Assembly (NCBI RefSeq): GCF_000814845.2 | Contig: NZ_CP010431.2 | Span: 310,001 to 374,000 of the forward strand | Reading direction: 5' to 3' | Source of the DNA: Pandoraea sputorum | Lineage (GTDB): Bacteria; Pseudomonadota; Gammaproteobacteria; Burkholderiales; Burkholderiaceae | DNA: 64,000 nt | Part shown: piece by piece, positions 53,711 to 61,968 of the stretch | How the letters are laid out: every line of letters begins with the position of its first letter | Position numbering within the stretch: position 1 is the stretch's first letter | Notes under the pieces: generated by a model | Told to the model about the DNA's origin: nothing | Databases searched by the model: none | Seen by the model: the letters and a program-made list of their open reading frames with translations, nothing else | Program-made: the position numbers and the translations under genes

Positions 53711-54409
53711 ATGCGCATCCTGCTTGTCGAAGACAATCCGAGCCTGGCCAAATCGCTCTCCGAAGCGCTGACGCAGGCGAACTTCGCCGTCGATTGTATG
53801 CACGACGGCGAGGCGGCCGATCACGTCCTACGCACGCAGGAATATTCGCTCGTGATTCTCGATCTGGGGCTGCCGCGACTGGACGGGCTCGAGATCCTGC
53901 GCCGATTGCGTGCACGCCGTAATCGGGTGCCCGTGCTGATCCTCACCGCACACGGCTCACTCGAAGACCGGGTGAAGGGCCTCAATCTCGGGGCCGACGA
54001 TTATCTTTCAAAACCGTTCGAACTCGATGAACTGGAAGCGCGTGCGCGCGCGTTGATCCGCCGTTCTCAGCATCACGAAAGTGCGGATGTGACGTGCGGG
54101 CCGCTCGTGTTCGACGGTGTGGAGCGTAGTTTCCGGCTCGATGGCGAGCTGCTTGCGCTGACCAAGCGTGAGCGCGCCGTACTGGAAGTGCTGATCTTGC
54201 GCGGCGGACGTGCCATCAACAAGGAAGCGTTGTCGGAGAAGCTCTTCGGTATCGACGAGTCCGTGAATCCCGACGCCATCGAGATCTACGTCTACCGCCT
54301 GCGCAAGAAGCTCGAAGGCAGCCGCGTGGCGATCGTCACGTTGCGCGGGCTGGGGTATCTGCTGGAAGAGAAGGCGGATCTCGCGCCGCCAGCACCTTCC
54401 GTCGACTGA
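53711..54409 (+). CDS. OmpR-family response regulator, TctD-like
   Basis: 232 aa. Receiver domain: MRILLVEDNPSLAKSL, the phospho-acceptor Asp in LVILDLGLPRLDG (~residue 51), and Lys in YLSKPFELDEL. The winged-helix trans_reg_C domain shows LTKRERAVLEVLILRGGRAINKEALSEKLFG. ATG 53711 is preferred over the open frame that extends back through the divergent gene. It is upstream of its cognate kinase by 21 bp and divergent from an Fbp-like transporter it probably controls. Confidence 0.94.
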   Translation: MRILLVEDNPSLAKSLSEALTQANFAVDCMHDGEAADHVLRTQEYSLVILDLGLPRLDGLEILRRLRARRNRVPVLILTAHGSLEDRVKGLNLGADDYLSKPFELDELEARARALIRRSQHHESADVTCGPLVFDGVERSFRLDGELLALTKRERAVLEVLILRGGRAINKEALSEKLFGIDESVNPDAIEIYVYRLRKKLEGSRVAIVTLRGLGYLLEEKADLAPPAPSVD

Positions 54410-54430
54410 CATCGGACGTTCCGTCACCTC

Positions 54431-55957
54431 ATGCCGCAACCGAATCTCCGCCGTCAACTGGCGCTCTGGCTGCTGTTCCCGTTGCTGGGGCTGCTCGCGC
54501 TCGACACCTGGCTGACGTATCAACGTGCGATGAGTGCGGCCAACTCGGCGTTCGACCGCTCGCTGGAGTTCTCGATCAAGTCGATTCGCGAAGGCACGCA
54601 ACTGATCGACGGCGAGGTGCAGGTCAATCTGCCGTATCTCGCGCTGGAGATGTTCGAATCGGATCGTGGCGGCAAGATCTACTACGTCATTCGTGAGGGC
54701 GGCGACGGCGTGCAGGGCGGCGATAACGACGGCCGTGCCGTCACGGGCTATCACGACCTGCCGTTGCCGCCCGCACGCGTCACGCCCGAGCCTTATCACA
54801 CGGCCTTCTACGACGCCACCTATCGTGGGGAGACGCTGCGTATGGGCGCCCTCCAGTTGCCGGTCCACGATGTGCCGAACGCGAAGACGCGTGTCGTGTG
54901 GATCGTCGTCGGGGAGACGACCGAGGCGCGTCACGAGCTTGCGCGCCAGATTCTGACTGGCGCACTTCAGCAGGAGGTGCTGCTGGTGGTGCTGGCGCTC
55001 GCGATCGTGTGGCTCGGTGTGACGCGCGGCCTGCGTCCGCTCAACCGGCTCTCGGCCAAGGTTGCCGCGCGAGAGGAGGACGACACGACGCCGCTCGAAA
55101 ACGTCGATCTGCCGACCGAGGTCAAGCCGCTCGTCGAGTCCATCAACCAGTACGTGGGGCGGGTGGGGCGCATGCAGGCGTCGCGTCAGCGCTTCTTTGC
55201 GGACGCCGCCCATCAGTTGAAGACGCCGCTGGCGATCATTCAGGCAGAGTCCGAGCTGACGCTGCGCGAATCGTTGAGTGCACAGGCACGTGAGCGCGTC
55301 GAGCGCCTCAATCAGGCGGTGAAGCAGGCGGCGAAGAGCGTGCGGCAGTTGCTCTCGCTGTCGCGTCTGGAGGCCGAGGACGGCCCGCCCGTGGCGATGG
55401 TGCCGACCCGGCTCGACGAGGCGGCACGCAGCGTCACACTCGACTGGTCGCCGGTGGCGCGCTCGCGCGGGATCGACCTCGGCTTCGAGAACGACGGTGC
55501 CGTGACGGTACTGGCGCAACGTGAGTTGCTGGCCGAGTTGTGCGGCAACCTGATCGACAACGCCATTCGCTATGCGGGGGACGGCGCAGTGATCACCGTG
55601 CGCACGCGGCGCGGGGGGGCGACGGGCCACTTGCGCCACTTGGGCCACTTGGACGGCGCGGACGTTGCCAACGTTTCGGACGCGACGAATGGCGGGCACG
55701 ACAATCCCGACGGGCCGATGCTCCAGGTCGTCGACAACGGCCCCGGCATCCCGACGCACGAGCGCGACGCCGTGTTCGAACGCTTCTATCGTCGCGAGTC
55801 CGCAGTGCTCACCCAATCCACCGCCGATGGCTCCGGTCTCGGGCTCGCCATCGTCAAGGAAATCGCACGGAAACATCACGCCGTCGTGACGCTTGGCGAA
55901 GCCCCGGGGGGCGGTCTGGAAGTCACCGTTCGATTCCCGGCGAATGAGGTTGCCTAA
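54431..55957 (+). CDS. Sensor histidine kinase, TctE-like
   Basis: 508 aa. Inner-membrane kinase with TM1 near residues 12-28, a ~150-residue periplasmic sensor region, TM2 near 180-197, then a HAMP-like linker. The dimerisation helix contains the H-box in FADAAHQLKTPLAIIQ (~His265). The ATPase domain has the N-box LCGNLIDNAIRYA, the G1 DNGPGIP and the G2 GSGLGLAIVKEI. A Gly/Asp/His-rich insertion (~395-420) interrupts the catalytic domain. Its ligand may be related to the transporter's substrate. Confidence 0.93.
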   Translation: MPQPNLRRQLALWLLFPLLGLLALDTWLTYQRAMSAANSAFDRSLEFSIKSIREGTQLIDGEVQVNLPYLALEMFESDRGGKIYYVIREGGDGVQGGDNDGRAVTGYHDLPLPPARVTPEPYHTAFYDATYRGETLRMGALQLPVHDVPNAKTRVVWIVVGETTEARHELARQILTGALQQEVLLVVLALAIVWLGVTRGLRPLNRLSAKVAAREEDDTTPLENVDLPTEVKPLVESINQYVGRVGRMQASRQRFFADAAHQLKTPLAIIQAESELTLRESLSAQARERVERLNQAVKQAAKSVRQLLSLSRLEAEDGPPVAMVPTRLDEAARSVTLDWSPVARSRGIDLGFENDGAVTVLAQRELLAELCGNLIDNAIRYAGDGAVITVRTRRGGATGHLRHLGHLDGADVANVSDATNGGHDNPDGPMLQVVDNGPGIPTHERDAVFERFYRRESAVLTQSTADGSGLGLAIVKEIARKHHAVVTLGEAPGGGLEVTVRFPANEVA

Positions 55958-55979
55958 CCGTCCTGGGATGAAATTTCCT

Positions 55980-56025
55980 CGTTATGCAGTTTTTTGGGAA
56001 GGATATTCCATGGAACTGCATAACG
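55980..56025. promoter_or_regulatory. Long inverted repeat upstream of the cysteine desulfurase gene
   Basis: CGTTATGCAGTT (55980-55991) and AACTGCATAACG (56014-56025) are a perfect 12-bp inverted repeat with a 22-bp spacer, which itself contains GGAA...TTCC. It is 76 bp before ATG 56101 and resembles a dimeric-repressor operator or a stem that could regulate the leader. Confidence 0.65.
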
Positions 56026-56100
56026 AAGGGTGATTCTGCAAGCCTTTTCCTCTTTTCGGCGCGTACGATCGATGCACTCTTTTTTGGCGGGGGGCCGATC

Positions 56101-57261
56101 ATGCGCGAGAACGAAACACTTCACTACTTCGATTACGCAGCGACAACGCCTGCGGACGCCGCAGTCATCGCGGCGATGGCCGACTGTCTGGGCATCGACG
56201 GCGTTTTCGGCAATCCCGCGTCCAGTTCGCATTCCGCGGGTGTGAGCGCCCGCCGTCTCGTGGAACGCTCGCGTTCGCAGGTCGCGTCGCTCATCGGCGC
56301 GGATGCGGCCGAGATCGTGTGGACGTCCGGCGCGACCGAATCGAACAATCTCGCACTCAAGGGCTATGCGGAGTTGGGGCAGGCGCGTGCGCATCTGATC
56401 ACCAGCGTGCTCGAACACAAGGCGATTCTCGATACGATGGCGTGTCTGGAAAAGCGAGGTGTGCCCGTCACTTATGTGAAGCCCTCGGCGACCGGCGAGA
56501 TCACGGCCGACATCGTGGCGGCCGCGCTGCGTCCGGATACGGGGCTGGTGTCGGTCATGCTGGTGAACAACGAACTGGGGACACTGACCGACGTCGCGGC
56601 CATCGCGAAGGTCGTGCATGCCGCAGGCGCGCTGCTCCACGTGGACGCCGCACAGGCGCTCGGCAAGACCCCCATCGACGTGAAGGCCATGGGCATCGAC
56701 ATGCTGTCGATGTCGGCACACAAGGTGTATGGCCCGAAGGGCATCGGCGCCCTGTATGTGAGCAAAGACGCGATGTCGCGCATCGCGCCGCAGATGCACG
56801 GTGGCGGCCATGAGCGCGGTCTGCGCTCGGGCACGCTGGCGACGCATCAGATCGTTGGCATGGGCACGGCATGCGAGTTGGCAATGCAGAACATGACGGT
56901 CGATACCGTCCGTATCGAAGCACTGAGCCGTCGTTTGCTCGACGGTGTGCGAGTGCTTGATGGCGTGGTGCACAACGCCGCGAACGCCCGTCGCATTCCC
57001 CATACGCTCAGCCTGACGATTGGCCACCCCGGCTTTTTCACGTTCATGCTCAACGGCAATCTCGCCGTGTCGTCGACTTCGGCGTGCAATTCGGCCTCGG
57101 GGCAACCGTCGCACGTGCTGAGCGCCATCGGGCTGGACAGCGAAGCGGCGAGCCGCACCGTGCGCCTGAGTCTCGGCCGGTTTACTTCCGAGGCGTCCGT
57201 CGATTTTGCGATTGCGTGCTTCGAGCGCGTGGTTTGCCAGTGCCGCGCGCTGGCGGCGTAA
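56101..57261 (+). CDS. Cysteine desulfurase-like class V aminotransferase (stand-alone)
   Basis: 386 aa. PLP enzyme of the NifS/IscS family converting cysteine to alanine plus enzyme-bound persulfide. Features: HYFDYAATTPADAAV, TSGATESNNLALKG, VNNELGTLTDV, the PLP Lys in MSAHKVYGPKGIG, RSGTLATHQIVG, and the active-site Cys loop SSTSACNSASGQ. The ATG at 56101 fits the family start. There are no isc or suf genes adjacent, so it is a solitary type; a role in sulfur supply to, for example, tRNA thiolation is only a guess. Confidence 0.93.
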   Translation: MRENETLHYFDYAATTPADAAVIAAMADCLGIDGVFGNPASSSHSAGVSARRLVERSRSQVASLIGADAAEIVWTSGATESNNLALKGYAELGQARAHLITSVLEHKAILDTMACLEKRGVPVTYVKPSATGEITADIVAAALRPDTGLVSVMLVNNELGTLTDVAAIAKVVHAAGALLHVDAAQALGKTPIDVKAMGIDMLSMSAHKVYGPKGIGALYVSKDAMSRIAPQMHGGGHERGLRSGTLATHQIVGMGTACELAMQNMTVDTVRIEALSRRLLDGVRVLDGVVHNAANARRIPHTLSLTIGHPGFFTFMLNGNLAVSSTSACNSASGQPSHVLSAIGLDSEAASRTVRLSLGRFTSEASVDFAIACFERVVCQCRALAA

Positions 57262-57590
57262 TCCCTTTCTCGCGGGCGATCTTGGCGCGCCGGAATAAAT
57301 CGCCCGTGCAGCGCTATTCCTGGCGAGCGACGATTCGCGCTACGTGCTCGGCGCTGAAATTGTGGTGGGCGGCGGGTTTCCACACTTTAGACCTTGCGAC
57401 GGTGGGGGCGGGCAGAGGAGAGGCGCGCAGAGAGAGGCGGGGCACTTGATCCATCGCAAGTTGACGAAGATTCAACGCACCGGGCGTCGGGGAGTGCATT
57501 TCGCCGTCCTGTATTATGCTTTGAACGACTTGCGATATTGCTGACTCTTATTCTCTCCCTCTCCCCACCCACCTCATGTCGGAGGTATGT
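57262..57590. other. Intergenic region before catalase
   Basis: No gene seen. Contains an inverted repeat CGGGCGAT / ATCGCCCG (57273-57280 with 57299-57306), which may end the desulfurase transcript without a T-run. A -10-like TATTAT lies at 57512-57517 with no clear -35, as at activator-dependent promoters. I saw no complete OxyR motif. Confidence 0.5.
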
Positions 57591-59060
57591 ATGAGCAAAG
57601 AGAAAGACCGTCTGGACACCGGCTCGACGACCGGCGCCGGTGCACCGGCGGCAAGCGACCGAAACACGCTTTCGGTCGGCGCGGATGGCCCCCTTCTGTT
57701 GCACGACGTTCATTTCCTCGAACAGATGGCGCACTTCAATCGGGAGAAGGTCCCCGAGCGCCAACCACACGCAAAGGGCGCAGGTGCCTTCGGCGTTTTC
57801 GAAACCACGGAAGATGTGAGCCGTTACACCAAGGCGTCGTTGTTCAAGAAGGGCGCCAAGGTCGACATGCTCGCGCGTTTCTCCACGGTCGCGGGCGAAG
57901 CCGGTAGCCCCGACACCTGGCGCGACGTGCGCGGTTTCTCCCTCAAGTTCTATACAGACGAAGGCAATTACGACCTCGTTGGCAACAACACCCCGGTCTT
58001 CTTTGTCCGCGATCCGATGAAGTTCCCGCACTTCATTCGCAGCCAGAAGCGCTTGCCGGACTCGGGCCTGCGCGACAACCACATGCAGTGGGATTTCTGG
58101 ACGAACAATCCGGAGTCCGCGCATCAGGTGACCTACCTGATGGGCGACCGTGGTTTGCCACGCACCTGGCGTCACATGAACGGATATGGTTCGCATACCT
58201 ACATGTGGGTCAACGCCAGCGGCGAGAAATTCTGGGTCAAGTATCACTTCCACACGCAGCAGGGCATGGAGTTCTTCTCCAACGCCGAAGCCGCGACCAT
58301 GTCCGGTCAGGATGCTGACTTCCACCGTCGCGATCTGTTCGATGCCATTGCGCGTGGCGAAAACCCGAGCTGGATTCTGTCGGTGCAGGTCATGCCGTAC
58401 GCGGACGCGAAGCAGTACCGCTTCAATCCGTTCGATCTGACGAAGACGTGGTCGCACAAGGACTATCCGCTGATCAAGGTGGGCAAGATGACGCTCAACC
58501 GCAATCCGGAGAACTTCTTCGCGCAAATCGAGCAAGCGGCGTTCTCGCCCGGCAACACCGTGCCGGGCATCGGTCTGTCGCCGGACAAGATGCTGCTCGG
58601 TCGTGCGTTCGCTTATAACGACGCGCAGCGCAATCGCATCGGCACTAACTTCCACCAACTGCCCGTGAACCGTCCAAAGGTGCCGGTGCAGACGTATATG
58701 TTCGACGGTCACATGGCTTACGAACATAGCGGAAACGCACCGGTGTATGTGCCCAACAGCGGTGGACGTCCATATGCCGATCAGACGGGGGCGGCCGAGG
58801 ACGGCTGGGAATCCGACGGCGCCATGGTCCGCAGCGCCTACACGCTGCACAAGGACGATGATGACTTCTCGCAACCGGGCGACCTCGTGCGCAACGTATT
58901 CGACGAAGCGGCCCGTACGCGTCTCGTTGAAACCGTGTCCGGTGCCCTGCTCGCCGGTGTCCGCAGTCCGGTACTGGAGCGCGCGTTCGACTACTGGAAG
59001 CAGGTCGACGCGGATGTCGGCGCGCGGATCGAGAAGGCGGTGAAGGCCGGAAAGAAGTAA
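57591..59060 (+). CDS. Monofunctional haem catalase (small-subunit, clade 3 type)
   Basis: 489 aa, decomposes H2O2. Family features: [21 protein letters not shown] with the active-site His (key part [14 protein letters not shown]), the catalytic Asn region [26 protein letters not shown], and the haem-ligating Tyr in [19 protein letters not shown] lies 5 nt before ATG 57591; the in-frame ATG 57576 has none. A short N-terminal leader of ~30 residues is low complexity, not a signal peptide. Regulation by OxyR is likely in this family but not visible in the DNA. Confidence 0.95.
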   Translation: MSKEKDRLDTGSTTGAGAPAASDRNTLSVGADGPLLLHDVHFLEQMAHFNREKVPERQPHAKGAGAFGVFETTEDVSRYTKASLFKKGAKVDMLARFSTVAGEAGSPDTWRDVRGFSLKFYTDEGNYDLVGNNTPVFFVRDPMKFPHFIRSQKRLPDSGLRDNHMQWDFWTNNPESAHQVTYLMGDRGLPRTWRHMNGYGSHTYMWVNASGEKFWVKYHFHTQQGMEFFSNAEAATMSGQDADFHRRDLFDAIARGENPSWILSVQVMPYADAKQYRFNPFDLTKTWSHKDYPLIKVGKMTLNRNPENFFAQIEQAAFSPGNTVPGIGLSPDKMLLGRAFAYNDAQRNRIGTNFHQLPVNRPKVPVQTYMFDGHMAYEHSGNAPVYVPNSGGRPYADQTGAAEDGWESDGAMVRSAYTLHKDDDDFSQPGDLVRNVFDEAARTRLVETVSGALLAGVRSPVLERAFDYWKQVDADVGARIEKAVKAGKK

Positions 59061-59141
59061 GTGCGAGTAGGCGCCAGTAGGCGCGAGTAAGTGTGTGGAT
59101 TGGCGCGGGAAGTCGGCGCGCTAATCCCAACGACGCATTTG

Positions 59142-59179
59142 CGGCGGGCGACGATGCTCTGCAAAGTGCCCGCCGTTTT
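59142..59179 (+). terminator. Terminator of catalase
   Basis: CGGCGGGC (59142-59149) pairs with GCCCGCCG (59168-59175) followed by TTTT, 82 bp after the catalase stop. Confidence 0.8.
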
Positions 59180-59512
59180 CATATGTAAAAGGTTTCGCGT
59201 CCAGCGTAGTAATGCCCTCCAGAATCCGCCGATCGGGTTCGGCATTTCGCCCCAAAAAATGTCACTTATTGTGAGTGCGCGCGGTTCCTGATAGCATCAC
59301 GACTACTACACGGAGATGGCATTCCTCCGGCGTTCGTTTCGCAAACCGCCCTGCAAAGGGGCTGATGATGCCTGCAAGATCCTGGCGTGCCGGGAGGTTG
59401 CGGGCTACGCAAGCGAGCGTGTTTCTCGTTCCTCTGAAGTCGCATTCCGCAGACCGTTCCCCTTCGCGTTCAGGCCACGTGTCGACGACATTGTTCGTCT
59501 CTGATTGAGCCT
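59180..59512. other. Intergenic region before the chloride channel gene
   Basis: No gene or clear regulatory motif was seen. Short open frames here lack ribosome binding sites and family features. Confidence 0.5.
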
Positions 59513-60862
59513 GTGAAGATGTTCCGCGATTCTCCTTTGTGGTCCTCCCTGTGCGATCTGTTCGGCGTATTGCCGCGCGCCGCACATGCCAGTGCGCTTG
59601 CAGCACTCGTCGGCGTGATGGCGGGCAGTGCGTCGGCGTTGTTCCTTGTCGTGCTCGATCTTGCGACCAATACACGTGTCGTCCACCCCTGGCTGCTCTG
59701 GCTGTTGCCGGTCGCCGGATTCGCGGTCGGCTGGCTCTATCTGCGCCTGGGCGCGAGCGTCGAAGCGGGCAACAACCTGCTGATCGACGAGATCCACGAT
59801 CCCCGGCGCGTCGTGCCGTTGCGCATGGCACCCCTCGTGCTTTTCGGCACGGTTGCGACGCACCTCTTCGGCGGCTCTGCGGGACGCGAAGGCACGGCCG
59901 TGCAAATGGGCGGCGCGCTTGCCGATCAGTTGACGCACGTCTTCCGTTTGTCGGGCGAGCAACGCCGTGTGCTGCTGATGTCGGGGATCGCCGCGGGGTT
60001 CGCGTCGGTGTTCGGTACGCCGCTCGCGGGCGCGGTGTTCGGTCTCGAAGTGCTTGCCATCGGTCGATTGCGTTACGACGCCTTGCTCCCGTGCCTCGTA
60101 GCCGCCCTCGTGGGCGACGCGGTGACCCGCGCGTGGGGCGTGCAACACACCGTCTACACGATTGCACCGACGGCATTCGCGCCGTCGATCACGCTCGCCG
60201 GTGCCTTCAGTGCTGCGGCGGCAGGCGTGCTTTGCGGCTTGGTCGGCATGGCGTTTGCACAGGCGACGCATGCCACGTCCGCCTTCATGAAGCGGCGCAT
60301 CGCTTACGCGCCGCTGCGTCCCTTCGCGGGCGGTGTGCTGGTGGCCGTGGCGGCCACGATGCTCGGCACGCCGCAGTACCTCGGCCTCGGTATCCCGACC
60401 ATCGTCGACGCATTCCATACGTCGCTGCCGTGGTACGACTTTCTCGGCAAGGCAATCTTCACGGTGATCACGCTCGGAACGGGATTCAAGGGCGGCGAGG
60501 TGACGCCGCTGTTCTACATCGGCGCGACGATGGGCAATGCGCTGTCCCATGTGCTGATGCTGCCAGCGGCAGTGCTGGCGGGCATCGGATTCGTTGCGGT
60601 ATTCGCTGGGGCGGCGAATACGCCCATTGCGTCGACGTTGATGGCGATCGAGATTTTCGGTCCGCAGATCGGAGGCTACGCGGCGATAGCTTGCGTGCTT
60701 GCGTATCTGTGTTCCGGACACACGGGCATCTATCGCGCACAGCGTGTGGGCCACAGCAAACATGGTGAAGTGCCTGAAGGCACGCGGCTCGCGGATCTTC
60801 CCGCGTGGCGCAAGACGCTCAGGGCGAATTCGTCATCGTCGGACAACGCCCATCGCCCTTAA
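59513..60862 (+). CDS. ClC-family chloride channel/transporter, ClcB-like
   Basis: 449 aa, inner-membrane ClC protein with ~10-12 hydrophobic segments. The filter motifs are visible: GSAGREGTAVQMG (the GREGP-like site, with Thr instead of Pro), GIAAGFASVFGTPLAGAVFGLE, and LGLGIPTIVDAF with GTGFKGGEVTPLFYIGA. The gating Glu (E148 in E. coli) corresponds to the Glu in GREG. The start is GTG 59513 or ATG 59519, neither with a strong ribosome binding site. It ends convergently with DUF72, the stops sharing TTAA. Confidence 0.92.
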   Translation: MKMFRDSPLWSSLCDLFGVLPRAAHASALAALVGVMAGSASALFLVVLDLATNTRVVHPWLLWLLPVAGFAVGWLYLRLGASVEAGNNLLIDEIHDPRRVVPLRMAPLVLFGTVATHLFGGSAGREGTAVQMGGALADQLTHVFRLSGEQRRVLLMSGIAAGFASVFGTPLAGAVFGLEVLAIGRLRYDALLPCLVAALVGDAVTRAWGVQHTVYTIAPTAFAPSITLAGAFSAAAAGVLCGLVGMAFAQATHATSAFMKRRIAYAPLRPFAGGVLVAVAATMLGTPQYLGLGIPTIVDAFHTSLPWYDFLGKAIFTVITLGTGFKGGEVTPLFYIGATMGNALSHVLMLPAAVLAGIGFVAVFAGAANTPIASTLMAIEIFGPQIGGYAAIACVLAYLCSGHTGIYRAQRVGHSKHGEVPEGTRLADLPAWRKTLRANSSSSDNAHRP

Positions 60863-61800
60863 GCACGCAGGCGAGCCAGATCGGCGAGGGCACGTTCAAA
60901 CGCAGACGCGTTTTTCATCCCTTGATCTTCGTGATTGGTGTTGAAGAGCACATGCGTGTCGTCGGCGAGCGCGGCGATCCGTTCGACGCGCGCCGAAATA
61001 TCGATCAGCTCACTCGCGCTGTACTCGTAGACGAAGCGACCCGACGAGGCCGTGACGCCCCGCCGGTTCCACGCGGCGGCATTGCGTCCGTGCAGACGAA
61101 CGACGCACAGGTCGTCGCGCGTCGTGGCCCATACGGCGGGCACGGTGTTGTCGAATCCGCAGGGACTGTCGACGATGGTGTGTGCTGCGCCCGTCTCGCG
61201 CAGCATGGCGAGCGTGGCCGCCTCGCGCGATGGCGTATCGAACCAGCTACGGTGACGAAATTCGATGGCATGGCGCTCCCCGTCGAGCCGTCGCGCGGTC
61301 TCGAAAACGAGGGCGCGTCCGGCGCGGTCGTTTTGCACCCTTGGCGAGAACTGAAAGTGGATGGCCGTCAGTTGCCCGCTTTGGCGCAACGGCTCGACGG
61401 CTTCGAGATAACGTCGCCACAACTCGTCGCGCAACTCGACAGGTATGTCGGTGGCGGCAATTTGTGCGCTTTCCGGCGGCGCGCGGCGGTGCTGCGCTTC
61501 ACGTGACGGTAACGCCTGAGCGATATCGGACGGCAACGCGGCGAGGGGGGTGTTGTGCCCGGTAAAGGCGCGAAACGCCTTGATGTGAAAGCGAAAGGTG
61601 GGGGGCGTGCGCTGCGTCCATCGCCAGGCAATATCGGCGTCGGGCAGCCGGTAATAGCTGCTGTCGACCTCGACGAGATCAAACCTGGACGCGTAGTGGC
61701 GCAGGCGCGCGGCCGGTGTATCGACGCCCGGTGGGTAGAACCGTCCGCACGCGATGAGCGTGGGGTCGGTCCAGGACGACGTGCCGGTGCGGATTGTCAT
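60859..61800 (-). CDS. DUF72 family protein
   Basis: 313 aa, YecE/DUF72 TIM-barrel-like protein of unknown function. Family features: MTIRTGTSSWTDPTLI, the FDLVEVDSSYYRLP segment, FRFHIKAFRAFTGH, ALVFETARRLDGERHAIEFRHRSWF (key part AIEFRHRSWF) and YEYSASELIDIS. ATG 61800 is the family-like start. It is divergent from the helicase, with 168 bp between. Confidence 0.9.
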   Translation of the reverse strand: MTIRTGTSSWTDPTLIACGRFYPPGVDTPAARLRHYASRFDLVEVDSSYYRLPDADIAWRWTQRTPPTFRFHIKAFRAFTGHNTPLAALPSDIAQALPSREAQHRRAPPESAQIAATDIPVELRDELWRRYLEAVEPLRQSGQLTAIHFQFSPRVQNDRAGRALVFETARRLDGERHAIEFRHRSWFDTPSREAATLAMLRETGAAHTIVDSPCGFDNTVPAVWATTRDDLCVVRLHGRNAAAWNRRGVTASSGRFVYEYSASELIDISARVERIAALADDTHVLFNTNHEDQGMKNASAFERALADLARLRA

Positions 61801-61895
61801 AAGAGCCGTAGGCGGGGTGGTGGGCTGTCGACGCAGGTGACAGCGAGGATTCGTCCGAATTTCACAAGAGGCTCGATGGGCACAAAACCCATCGC

Positions 61896-61917
61896 TATAA
61901 TGTATAAATATACAGTA
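61896..61917 (+). promoter_or_regulatory. LexA-box over the helicase -10 region
   Basis: TAATGTATAAATATACAGTA (61898-61917) agrees with the LexA consensus TACTGTATATATATACAGTA at 18 of 20 positions (the left CTGT is ATGT). It overlaps a TATAAT -10 (61896-61901) and ends 51 bp before the helicase ATG. LexA binding here would block the promoter. Confidence 0.7.
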
Positions 61918-61968
61918 CTCTTTGAGCGTACCTAAACCCGATTGCCTGCCGTTCATCCACCGATTCGC

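Noticed and set aside
57481..57590. OxyR site before catalase
   Set aside because: I could not find the ATAG-N7-CTAT series; only a -10-like TATTAT is visible.
59091..59508. Short overlapping frames between catalase and the chloride channel
   Set aside because: No ribosome binding sites, no family features, and frames conflict with each other and with the catalase terminator.
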